From the NCBI RefSeq assembly GCF_034190915.1, contig NW_026947506.1, forward strand, positions 9,671,501-9,735,500: 64,000 bases of DNA. The letters run 5' to 3'. Under the pieces are notes generated by a model. That model worked only from the letters and a program-made list of their open reading frames with translations, did not search any database and was not told the origin of the DNA. The position numbers were made by a program, and so were the translations under genes. The stretch is from Cavia porcellus (lineage: Eukaryota > Chordata > Mammalia > Rodentia > Caviidae). This document shows, piece after piece, positions 1 to 10,470 of the stretch. Numbering within the stretch: position 1 is the first letter of the stretch; each line of letters begins with the position of its first letter.

Positions 1-265
1 AGATATCTGTGTAACTATCTTAACAATCTTGTGTGTGTAATATATATTTATGCATATTTTTTATTTTCCTTCTCTTCATTTTCCATTTCTCCCAATACAG
101 TCTTTCTTTTCTTTTGGACAGTTTCTTGCCTATTCCCATTATCACTGTGCATTTTGGATCTTGTGTATACTTTCTGTATCTCACAAAGAGACAGTTCAAT
201 ATTTTCACTTGTGAATCTGCTTTATTTCATTCATCACTGTGGCATGAACCTAAAGTTAACATGAA
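1..265. other. Duplicon flank, no gene
   Basis: T-rich sequence matching about 19,330-19,560 and 47,030-47,270. The short open frames on both strands are not conserved as protein between the copies. I see no gene here. Confidence 0.5.
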
Positions 266-1130
266 TCAAAGATTTAAACATTAAAACAGAAACACTAAAC
301 CTACTCAAAGAAAAAGTAGGTACTAATGTTGAAGATATAAACATAGCAGAGATTTCACGAACAATATCCAGATTGTGTGGGAAATGGCACAAAGAAACAA
401 CCTATGAGATCTCACTTTATTTAAGAGTTTGTGAACAACAAAAGAAGTCACCAACAACGTGCAACTGCAACCCACTGAGGTGGAAAGGATTATAGGCAGT
501 TGTCAATTAGAAAAAGAAATTATAGCTAGAGTGTATAAATGTTGAAACCACCAAGGCTACCAAAATTCAAACATCTGTTCTAAACGTGGGCATTTCAGAT
601 GAATACACACTTCTCAGGTAAAACACAAATGACAAATAAAAATATGAAAAATGATCAACACCATTGATCATTTAAGAAATGCAAATTAAAACAGTACTGC
701 TACATCATCTCACTCCAGAAAGAATGCCTATCACCAATATATCAACCAATAAAAAATGCTTGATGACTATGGGTGAAAAGGAACCCTTTTTCACTCTTGG
801 TGGGTGTGTAGCCTGGTGCCTCCACTTTAGAATTCAGTGTGCAGGCTCCTCAAAACCTAGGGTTAGAAACCCCATTCAACCCGTTGTTACCCTCATGGGT
901 GTCTTCTCAGAAAGATTAAAAACATCACACCACAGTGATATTTGTGCACCCATGTTTATAGCACCACAAGGTGTAACAGCTAAATCTGGGAAATGACCCA
1001 AATGCTCATCAACAATGAAATGAATAAAAAGATATGTTGTTTTATATAATGGAGCACAACATAGCCATAAACAAACATAAACTTGAGAGTATTAGAAGAA
1101 AATTAATGCAACTTAATTTAATTTGATCAC
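265..1130 (+). mobile_element. Old L1 ORF2 3' fragment
   Basis: Diverged remnant of the C-terminal end of L1 ORF2 in sense orientation. The frame around 679-996 still reads like the region before and after the ORF2 cysteine motif, including a recognisable LTPERM stretch and a degenerate LHHSDICAPMFIAPQ-type end. Equivalent copies are at 19.56-20.56 kb and 47.27-48.14 kb, and in inverted form at 30.64-31.19 plus 35.88-36.25 kb. Confidence 0.7.
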
Positions 1131-1489
1131 ATAAAAAATTGAAAACTTTTACTCTTTCCTGCCACATTTTATATTATGATTTTCATCATTTATAGGGATT
1201 GCACTTTATCATGTGGTAGCAGCCATTACCTTTCATAATTCAAATTTTAGCTTCATATTAAAGATATGTTTTCAATACACACTGTCATTACTGTATGATG
1301 GTATTCTAAATGTACTGTGCACCAGTAAGTTCATTCTTTCATTTTTGCATACTTCTAGTTAGTGTTCTCTTCTTTCAGACCAAAGAACTTCCTTCAGCAG
1401 TTCTTATAAGGTAAAAAATTCTAATGGTTATGAACCACCTCAGATTATATTGTTTCTCCCTCATTTATCACTGATGGCTAGCCAACTTT

Positions 1490-1560
1490 TTTTGCTTGCT
1501 TCCTTGCTTTTGAGAAAAAGTCTTTCTTTAGAGCCCACCACGATACCTTTCCTAAGACGG
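1490..1560 (-). mobile_element. B1-like SINE remnant (3' part lost)
   Basis: A short stretch matching the start of the better preserved antisense B1 at 20,905-21,043. The right part is removed by the deletion shared with copy C (48.50-48.55 kb). Weak on its own; supported by its position. Confidence 0.4.
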
Positions 1561-2430
1561 TCCTGAAAGTCATGGCCCAGGAAAGCCAGTTGAAATTGGG
1601 TATGATGTGCAGGCCCTTCTCTGTGGCAGTGGCACTGGTGTCTGAGGTGTGGAACTCATAGAGTCACCAGGGAGCAAAGGTCTAAACCAGAGACATACCT
1701 GGGGTGGCTACAGCTGTAGGATCTTGGTTATCATGCTGACAGTATCCAGGATACTGATATGCCAGGACCAAGTTTGTAATGGGATTCAGTTATTGTAGCA
1801 TCCAAGAGGCTGGAGATGGGAACGTGGGTGGCTTTGAGTTCACAGTGGGTCCTGCTGTCCGTGGCAGTTGACCTGGGTCTGAACAATCGGCTGCACACTA
1901 GACCGGAATCCAAGGCATGAGCTTGGTCATGAAGGCAGTGACTCTAGTCTTGGAGGCATGCTTGTTCAGCTCAACCTCAGAGCCAGGTTTGAAATATGGG
2001 GTAACTCTCAGTGGGAGCTGAACTGAAGTCTTGACAGGGGAACCTTATCAAGAGAGAAAACTTGGCTCTGGGGTCTGGATCAAGTTCCTGCACTGTACAG
2101 TAGCTCCAGCTTATGCAACATGGGGTCAGTAGAGCTACATCCGAAGAGCTCTGTTTGCAGTATGAGTAATCCCAGGCCAGCCAAGGCTTGAAGGTCAGGT
2201 GGATGCAGGGATGGGAAGAGGTGGAATTCTGGGACAGAGTCTGGTACAGCAGCTGCTTCCTGAAGCTCAGATGTAGCCACATCTCCATTTCTGGGATCCC
2301 TAGCAGGAAAGATTATAGGTTCCCTCAGAGCCAAGATGTGCTGATGTCCTTAGCAGAGAGCTCATAGAGGAATACAGTGTCTCCTACCTCACAGGGAACA
2401 CCAAGAACCTCCACTTTTGTCTTTGTTCTG
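1560..2430 (-). repeat. Repeat resembling an L1 5'UTR
   Basis: Relatively GC-rich, non-coding sequence also found at 21.9-23.0 and 48.54-49.44 kb. In copy B it directly follows an antisense L1 ORF1 remnant, on the side where the 5'UTR of that L1 should lie, so it is probably a decayed L1 5'UTR. Phrases such as CAGAGCCAGGTTTG recur within it about 170-180 bp apart, as expected of promoter monomers. The assignment is an inference. Confidence 0.4.
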
Positions 2431-4795
2431 AACCATTTCCCGGCACCTCAGCTATGCTAAGCTCCCTGGAAGTCTTCCTGTGCACACACTCTACAATGGA
2501 CTCTGCTCCTATGAACTGATACAAATTCTTAAATGAGCTCTTGAGCTCTTGCAGCATTATTTTATTTCTCTGTTCCTGTTCCTTTTTGTTTTATATTAGC
2601 AGAGGGTGTGTTGCATCATGAGGCCTGATGTCTCCAGGTCAGCAGCCTGGTTAAAAGGGGCTGTCATTTTTTATTGTAAAACTTTCAACAATGTATAAAC
2701 CTTTATGAGCTATGGGTATTTCTATTTGAAATCAGCACACCTATAAAATTAATCATTAAAAAGTGAGTAATGCAGTAGCATGCAGTGCATTCAATGTGTG
2801 CAATGGCTGCATTTATCTAGTTCTAAAGCATTTTATCAGCTAAGAGGATTCCACTCAACCTCTAGTAAGGGGCTCCCCAGTCCTTCCTCCCATCACAATT
2901 TCTGTTGTAGTTTATAAAGAACTAAAACTTCTTTTAGTTATGAAAGTATTAAAACCAATACTGAAGCAACAGCATGCACTAAGTTATACATAGTAGTACA
3001 ATTCACAATACCCACAAATAAAAGCTTACTTTCTTTTTATCAGCACAATGGAAACCTCTTTCCCTTGAGTACTTTCTGAAGACTTCCCACACCATGACAC
3101 CTTTCCTAAGCACTAGAATTAAGCATAAGTATTTAAGCAAATACTCAAACACAACAGTACTATTCAAGTGACAAAGAAGGAAGCTGCTCAAAAGCCCATC
3201 AACAGACTCATAGATAAACAAATTGTAGTGTATCTGTGGAATATCACATTGTGGCAATAGTTGTGTCAATGACATCTTATTTTAAAACAATGTGTGTCTT
3301 TAAAACACTATTTTACAGGGCTAGGGATTTAGCTCAGTGGCACAAGTGCCTGCCTTGCAAGCAGGCAGTGGTGAGTTCTATCCCCAGTACAGATAAAAAG
3401 GAAAAAGACCAAAAAAAAATCTATTTTACCCACCTATTCCAAGCCAGGTTTTGAATTGTCATTTAAATTTCAAATTTTAATGAATTCAAAGAAGCAGTGA
3501 CCACACATTTCAATGTTCATTTGGGCAAAGAAAATCACTAGTGGGGAAATTATGTTAGCAAAACAAATATCCCAATGTGAGGGGAAAATTACAAACTTAC
3601 ATAATGTTTTATTGCTATCCTTAAATACAATCAGCACATACAAAATATCTATTCTGTTGAGTTACCTATGCTTTAAATTCTTTCATATTTATGATCCCAG
3701 AATATCCCCTACACAACCATTCATAGTTCCCAAACTCACAGAACAGTGCCACAAAACCAAACCACATAGATGACTTCAACCACTTATGCCAAACAAGCTC
3801 TTGTGCAGAATTTTGTCTCAAGTTCCACATTTTGTAGCATAATCTTTAATAACAAAATACAGTCACAACTGTAACTGGACTTTTCCATTAGACTGACTTT
3901 ATTTTTCTATCGGGCATGTTCAAATTGTGCTTATTTCAATCTTGACTATGATTTCATATCAGCCTGAATGTGTCAGCAGAAGTGATCACACTCAAGCCTC
4001 TCACTCCACTGATGTAGAGACTCACTCACAAATCCCTGTGGAGAGATATTGCAAGCCCAATTAGCTTTCTTTTTAATTCTAATTTGATGTACCTTAATTT
4101 CCTTAAATTTTCTGTGACAGAGAAAAAATGGACAATATTCAATTCCTTCTTATGAATCTCATTCCTTTCCAATAGTCATTTGTGTTGATTTCAAGTTCTA
4201 ACCAGTTTGGCAAACAAATGAAACAAAGTCTATCAATTTCACCTGCACACATCATATGTTTCCATCAAAGTGAAAGTGGGTTTCTAAAAATTTGTATTTG
4301 TATATTAAATATACAACCTTTGAAAAAAGCAACATTTAAAACAATTGTACTGAACCATTTTAAGGAATGCATTGATGCCCTCTAGAATTCCCGACGCTGA
4401 CATATTATATCTTCTTTGGAGCTCTCTGCTAGTCTCAATGTGCACGAAAGCCCTTCTCCATTCCATGCTCTCACCATAGGCACATATTTGCACCACACAC
4501 TTTTGCTTGTGACATACAACCTAACAAAGAATTATGCCTATATTAGTCCCTTTATTAAATATGGTGAATTTGATTACTTTCAAATTGCTGAAATGTTTCT
4601 GGAAAACATTTTCATCATAATATGAAATGATGAGTGCCTTCAAATTGAGTTGTTGGATACATTAAGGATGATTCGTGGATTAGCAAACACAACCTAAAAA
4701 AGTGGACATTATTTCCTAGTATATGATCCTGGAAATAGAAAACAGTTGGACTCAGTGTCATGTAAGGTGAACCCTTCCACTAAAATGTTGTGATT
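2430..4795. other. OR 3' flank of copy A, no gene
   Basis: Matches about 23.0-25.25 kb and 49.44-51.88 kb. It is AT-rich, and short ORFs in it are interrupted or differ between copies. The only recognisable element is the ID SINE at 3.3 kb. I see no other gene. Confidence 0.5.
3317..3420 (+). mobile_element. ID-like tRNA-derived SINE
   Basis: The left part reads like a tRNA with an A box (TTAGCTCAGTGG) and a degenerate B box (GAGTTCTATCC), followed by an A-rich tail. It is flanked by direct repeats CTATTTTAC at 3308-3316 and 3421-3429. The element is absent from the equivalent places in copies B (about 23.88 kb) and C (about 50.29 kb), so it inserted after those copies separated. ID-type SINEs are a rodent marker. 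Confidence 0.85.
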
Positions 4796-5734
4796 TTATT
4801 TCTGCAACTTCACCTTGGACAGAGCATCCTTTAGTGCCTGGTGCACCTGCTTGTTGCGCAGGGTGTAGATGACGGGGTTCAGCAACGGGGTCACCACCGT
4901 GTTCACCAGAGCAGCCACTCGGTTGGTGTCCAGTCTGTTCGCTCGCTTTGGCTTCACATAGATGAATACACAGCTACCATACATCAGAGACAGGACAATG
5001 AGGTGAGAGGAGCAGGTGGAGAAGGCTTTCTTCTGCTCCTTGACTGATGGGAGGCGCAGGATTGTGATCACTATGTTGCTGTAGGCGATGACAGTCATAA
5101 AGAAGGATGTAAAAAGCAGAAAAGAGACGAGGTTGTAGAACAGTGCTTCAATAGATCTGCTTTCAGGACAGGAGAGCCTTGCCAAGGGTCCCAAATCACA
5201 GAAGAAGTGAGGGATGACATTGGGGCCACAGAAGGACAGCTGGGACAGTTTTATGACTGGAATCACCATAAGCAGAAATCCCAAAGAGAAGCATGCAGTG
5301 ACCAGGAGGACGCACGTCCTTATGTTCATGAGGGTGGGGTAGTGCAGAGGTTTGCAGATGGCCAGGTAGCGATCCAGGGACATCACGCCCATCAGGAAAA
5401 ACATTGTTGCACCCAGGAAAAGGAAAGAAAATGCTTGTGTGAAGCAGGCAGCAAAGGAAATTATTTGTCTTCCAGATAGAACGATGCTCAGTAGTTTTGG
5501 GATAACTGTGGTGATGAAACCACATTCACAGAAGGAGAAAGCACTGAGAAAGAAGTACATAGGGGTGTGGAGGCGGCGGTCAGCCCAGGTGATGGTGATG
5601 ATGAGCGAGTTCCCCGTGACAGAGGCCAGGTAGGCCAGCAGGTGCAGCAGGAAGAGGACCTTCCCCAGGTGCTGGACTGCAGGGAAGCCCTCCAGGGTGA
5701 ACTCCTGGACAGCTGTCCCATTCCTTATCTCCAT
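4796..5734 (-). CDS. Olfactory receptor OR-1 (class II, family 6-like)
   Basis: Intact single-exon 7-TM odorant receptor of 312 residues, the usual OR length. It would sit in the ciliary membrane of olfactory neurons and signal through the olfactory G protein. Visible in order: N-glycosylation site NGT at residues 5-7, TM1 with GNSLIIT, LHTPMYFFLS at TM2, MSLDRYLAICKPLHY at the end of TM3, the cysteine-containing second extracellular loop around FCGPNVIPHFFCDLG, KAFSTCSSHL at TM6, and TPLLNPVIYTLRN in TM7. The start is the ATG of MEIRNGT, shared with OR-3 and the OR pseudogene and in a good Kozak context. A ten-residue extension would begin at TTG and is rejected. By eye it differs from OR-3 at about 27 of 312 residues. 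The family 6 assignment is by motif memory only. Confidence 0.93.
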   Translation of the reverse strand: MEIRNGTAVQEFTLEGFPAVQHLGKVLFLLHLLAYLASVTGNSLIITITWADRRLHTPMYFFLSAFSFCECGFITTVIPKLLSIVLSGRQIISFAACFTQAFSFLFLGATMFFLMGVMSLDRYLAICKPLHYPTLMNIRTCVLLVTACFSLGFLLMVIPVIKLSQLSFCGPNVIPHFFCDLGPLARLSCPESRSIEALFYNLVSFLLFTSFFMTVIAYSNIVITILRLPSVKEQKKAFSTCSSHLIVLSLMYGSCVFIYVKPKRANRLDTNRVAALVNTVVTPLLNPVIYTLRNKQVHQALKDALSKVKLQK

Positions 5735-5739
5735 CTTTA

Positions 5740-6000
5740 TCTTCCTTTGTCTGTGCTTTATCAATCTTCTTTGTCTTTTGAGAATGCAGAAATATAAAAA
5801 TGGAGAAAAGCAAAGCGTTCGTGTTAGGAAACTGACCGTTGTTCCAAAGAGAAGGGGAGGATGTGACAGAGGGGGAAGGGAAAGGAAAGGAGAAGGGATT
5901 AATAATAGTTGAAGAAAAGAAGGAAATAAAGCTTTTGAAGATGAGTTGAGAATAACGGTTTGCCTAATTAGTCAAGGAGGATCAGGGAAGGGGACAAAAT
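5740..6000 (-). promoter_or_regulatory. Pyrimidine-rich leader upstream of OR-1
   Basis: On the OR strand this is a long C/T-rich stretch (about 5,820-5,930) running up to the start codon. The same kind of tract precedes the OR pseudogene (39.54-39.79 kb) and, more weakly, OR-3 (52.83-53.06 kb). OR coding exons usually follow a 5' noncoding intron, so it may contain the polypyrimidine tract of a splice acceptor. No specific site can be fixed from the sequence. Confidence 0.3.
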
Positions 6001-6379
6001 GAATAATTAAGACGCATTATGAGCTTCTATAACTTTCCACAAGTAAATGTATAGATTACATATTGCAAACGTGTCCCAAAAATTATTATCAAAAAGTAAA
6101 GATTGATCTCTGTCTAAAATCAACCCTTCCCACACTGGAATACTTCTCTCAGTGAAGAAAAATGTTCTACATTTAAATATTTGATTATTCATTATTTTGA
6201 AAAGTTCCTTTGTGTTGATGTTGAGCTTTCTTGGTTCTGCTTTTTTGTTCTTATTTCGCTGTTTTTGAAGATAATTTTTATGTATAATTTACTTTCTGGA
6301 AAACAGTATCTGGTTTAATTTACTAAAACTGCATAAGTTATAGAAAGTAAAATGCAAACCAGCATTTTCTGAAGATAAA

Positions 6380-6770
6380 ATAAACAACTAAAAGCATACA
6401 GATACAGAACAGTTTACAGTGAGACTCCCACCAGAGAGAGGTGAGAGGAGCTCATGAAGACAGAGGCTGCCGCTCCCTGTCTTGTAGGAGGTGTACAGTG
6501 TTACCACTGTGTTTTTGTACATAGTGATGGTCATGAGGAGGGAAATACACAGGATGAAAAAAGTCAGGCCAAATGTCAGCATCTCTGTAGATCAGGGGTC
6601 AGAACAGGACAGATTGATCAGTGAGCCAAGGTCAACGAATATACGAGGAACCACAGAAAGATAACCAAGAAAGGTACAGGACCAGCCCAGTGATAAAAGC
6701 AAAAGGCAAAATGTGTTCTACCTTCTAATAGACATGCAGTCCAGGAAGCCCTCTTAGGCCCTGAGTTCAG
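6380..6770 (-). pseudogene. Olfactory receptor fragment (TM4 to TM6 remnant)
   Basis: Translating the minus strand in pieces gives OR-like segments: a TM4 and loop part resembling ITGLVLYLSWLSFCG, then LTFGLTFFILCISLLMTITM matching OR TM5, then a frameshifted stretch where the KAFSTCSSHL region should be. Both ends are missing and the frame is broken. Its middle resembles the second half of the OR pseudogene at 40.2 kb more than OR-1. Equivalents are at 53.46-53.87 kb and 46.47-46.64 kb. It is the remnant of a second OR gene in the ancestral unit. Confidence 0.65.
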
Positions 6771-7671
6771 CTTGCTGTAGACAGACAGCATACAAAAGTG
6801 TTCCTGTCACCATATTCTAACCCATATCTGAAATCCATTCCTCGAGCTCTTTACCTAAGACCCTAGAATGAGCAGGAAGCTCATGAAGCATCTCAAAACC
6901 ACGGATTCATGGTTAGAAGAGAAACTATATGCAAACATAGTGAAGAATTCTCCCATTACTTCACTGTCCAGGCTCATTGAACAAACCTCAGGGGTACATG
7001 GTTATCACCCTCATTCCTCCCACTCAGCACAGCAGCAGAGCTTCCTTCTGCTCTGCCTTCAGCATTCGCCCCTCTGCGGGCATCATTATTACACTGCAGG
7101 ATTCTGGGTGGCTGGAATCACACCTGGGTGCTCCTTGCAGTAAACAGAAAAACACTGACTTTTAAGCCATGATCTGGCTTGGGAGCAGATGAATTTGTGT
7201 TTCATCTAGGGGAAGGGGTCATAGCACCTGCTGACAGTAAGTGCTTTAGTGAATCAGTCATCAAATTAAATGTTGCTTTGCTTAATTCTTTGATTTGTTT
7301 GAATTGGTGTTTGTATGCATGATCTACTGCTTAAAAATAAGCAGTCTCTGGTTTAAAATTTTGACTCAGTTAAGTTACAAATCAATCAAACATTGAGTAC
7401 TCACGAAGAAGTCATTCCTAGGAAAGAATTTTTTTGGTTCTGTGCTTCTTTTTTCTTCTAACAACTAGAATGTTTCTCATTGCCTAAAAGAAGAGAAAAG
7501 AAGACATTTTTAAGTGAAATAAAATAGAAAATTCTTAAGAATTACTTTTAATAAAGGAGATAGTTTTAGAAACCCTGGAGGACTGAGATTCACAGTTTCT
7601 CCTGTCTCAAGATTTTTAAATCCATCTGGACCATGAGTACACTCACACTCATGCTAGCATTTACACTATAA

Positions 7672-7717
<46 letters not shown>

Positions 7718-8345
7718 TGAACATACTTCTGTTCACCTGTGTGACATGGTCATTCATTTCATGGGACATGATGGCATACTTCACCATGAACGTCAAGCAG
7801 AGTTGCTGGTTCACCCATCCTCCCAAAAAAAAAAAGCAAACTCAGGAGAACAAGAAAACCAAGGTCAGGTTTCCTTGTTCACAGGGCCACTTTCCTGCTG
7901 CCTACATGTAGCCCATCTTTGTGCACAGGTGGGATTGCTGCAGTCATAAATGAAACTGTCTTAATCTCTTTGCACTGTGTGACCTCAGGACTTCTTGCCA
8001 TCTCCAGTGAGGTCAGGTAGGTCCACATGGAAAAACCCCTGGCACCCAGACTTCATTAGAGGAGGCCGAGGGAAGCAAGTTGGAATCAAATGTGCAGCAG
8101 ATTCCCAAGAGTCACTGCCTGGTTGATTTTAGGAAATGCAAAATTTGATAGAAATGAATCCTAAGTGCCATCTCACTGCATGTGGTAATGTCTTCCCTCA
8201 GTCTCAGTTATCTTCAGGGTGCTCTGTGAGAATTTGCACTGGCAAATCTGGCCAGAATGCCCAAAGTCATCAAGTGAATACAGTGCCAAAATAAACAGGT
8301 CAATAGAAGCAACCTTTAACAACAGAAATGCTTTTTATATAACTA
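6770..8345. other. Duplicon flank between OR fragment and large L1, no gene
   Basis: Matches 53.87-55.47 kb directly and 37.74-39.06 kb inverted. Short frames at 6,868-7,165 and 7,746-7,949 are partly conserved between copies as DNA, but they do not look like a known protein and have no intact counterpart in all copies. No gene is called. Confidence 0.5.
7674..7715. repeat. (TA)n microsatellite
   Basis: Uninterrupted run of about 21 TA units. The equivalent place in copy C (about 54.82 kb) has only a short TA-poor sequence, so the expansion is private to copy A. Confidence 0.95.
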
Positions 8346-9589
8346 AAATGTTATGCTTATAAAAATAATTTTATTTGAAGAGAAAACAAAGTAAAATAGA
8401 AAAATGGATAGCAACATTACAGAATTCCAAAAAAAATAAACACTAAGAAATCATTAGTTGATAAATTACATACTGTCATCTCAGAAATAGTTGTTCAAGG
8501 TACAAAATTAAAGCATACAAAGTGAACATTCAAGCAGTGAGACTGCAAACACTTCTCTTCCACAATCCAACAGAACTTAGTAGTATGATTATCTATCTTA
8601 CACACTTAAACATATATTGAGTTATACCCTTTGGAGCACTTCCATTTCCTCTCTTTTTTAATAATAGCAATACGCATTTTGGGTTTTCTTACACCTACAT
8701 TTCTTATTACATTTTACACTAGAGACAAAATGTGATATTTATAAATATGATTCGCACATATTTCACTCACGAGGATAGTCTCAAGTTGCCTCCATTTACT
8801 TATGAAGGCCTCAAGATCATCCTTATTTATAGCTGAGTAATAGTCCATTGTATAAAAATACCACATCTTTCTCATCCACTCTGTGGTTGAAGGGCATATT
8901 GGTTGTTTCCAAGATTTAGCTATTAAAAATTGTGTTGCTATGAACATAGGTGTACATATGTCACTGTGACATAACCTTTTCAGGTTTTCTGGGAAAATGT
9001 CCAGAAGTGGAATAGCTCAAGTGAGTGGAACTTCCAATCCTAGTCTTCTGAGAATCTGCATACTAATTTCCACAGTGCTGCGCCAAGTCTACCTTCCCAC
9101 CAACAGTGGAGCAGTGTTCCTTTTCCCCCTACAGCCTTGCCAACATTTGTTATTTGTTATTTTCTGCAAAGCAGAAAAACAAAACAAAACAGCACAAAGG
9201 TATAAGTAATACATAATTTAAAAAAAAACAGTAAGAAATCACTAGTTAATGGATTACATATTGTCAAGCTAAAAATAGTTGTTCCAGTTACAGGATTAAA
9301 GCATACAAAGTGGACATTCAAAGAGTGAGACTGCAAACAGTTGTTTTCAATGATCCAACAAACACTCAATAATGTGTTCATCTATCTTAACACACCTAAA
9401 CACACTTGTCGGCATCATTTAGAGCACTTTTTCCATCTCTTTTTTACAACATTTACACATTTTGGGTTTTATTACTCCCATAGTTCTTATTACTTTCTTT
9501 GGAAGAGAATAAAACCAAATATGACAAAACAAAGCAGTCAGTCAAAACAAAGGATGGACATAGTACATGATGTAAAAACAGAATACAAG

Positions 9590-10470
9590 GTAATCAACAA
9601 TGGTTATCATAATGCCTCTTGCTACCTTAAAAAGAATTGCCTGTATCAGTAGGTATAACAAAATTGAACAAAATAAAACAGAACAAGACCAATAAACCTA
9701 AACACTGGAGACATTACAGGACTTCACAAGATAGTAGTCAAACCAGAATGGGCATCATAGTGAATCTTTTTACCTTCAAAGTAGTTGCCTATACCCTCAA
9801 ACTTGACACTATCATACAGAATGGAAGAGAGTAAAGTCACGCAAAACAAGATAGTGGGAGCTATATAGGGCTTCAGATCAAGTTAATAGGAAATCAAAAA
9901 GTTACTATAATATATCCTGCTAATTTTTTGTTTTTTCCCTTAATTAAAATAATAAATAAATAAATAAATAAATATTTTTAATAAACAGAGAGATTGAGAT
10001 AAAAGAGGACATAACAACATAACACAGATCAAAGCATAACAATTTCAGCAACCTAGTGCTTCACTACAAGATAACTCGACTTAATAGTAGTTACCATAGT
10101 GTCTTTTTACTAGAAATATTTGAGTATAACTTCGTGTACTATGGCATCAAACATATCAAGGCAATGTGAAACCATTCAAGAGGATGAATGTATTACAGGG
10201 TATTTAAAATCAGCTAATGGAAAATGAACAATAGTTTCTATATTATCACTTTGCCTATAAATATTTTTGTTTATACTATCACATATTATAAAATCCAGTA
10301 AGATACAACATGATAAAAACAATGGAGACAGAAGACAGTTTGGTGGGACATCAAAACACAATGATATTAAATCAGCACTAGCTATTAGGATGTCTTGTTT
10401 TCTTCAAAATAGCTGTTCGTATAATCACAGGCAATAATATCAAACAGCACAGAATAAAACCATTCCAATT
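9590..10470 (-). repeat. Degenerate tandem repeats of about 155 bp in the L1 3'UTR
   Basis: Related segments begin near 9,594, 9,747, 9,900, 10,083, 10,230 and 10,385. Each contains a variant of a TAGTTACCATAGTGTC-like core followed by a TTGCCTATA-like stretch. The same organisation is seen in the young L1 (31.7-32.3 kb) and in the HAL1-like elements. Unit limits are by eye. Confidence 0.6.
9947..9973. repeat. (AAAT)n microsatellite
   Basis: About six to seven AAAT units inside the L1 3'UTR. Confidence 0.9.

Noticed and set aside
3317..3395. A tRNA gene
   Set aside because: The tRNA-like part has a mutated B box, an A-rich tail and a target-site duplication, so it is an ID SINE.
5735..5764. 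Ten-residue N-terminal extension of OR-1
   Set aside because: The codon at 5,762-5,764 reads TTG on the gene strand, not ATG. The conserved start is the ATG at 5,732-5,734.
4841..5797. Plus-strand open frames opposite OR-1 (and the same opposite OR-2 and OR-3)
   Set aside because: They are antisense shadows that repeat in each paralogue because the coding sequence is conserved. They have no known domain.
7590..7826. Open frame across the (TA)n repeat
   Set aside because: It contains a YIYIYI run from the microsatellite and is not conserved in copy C.
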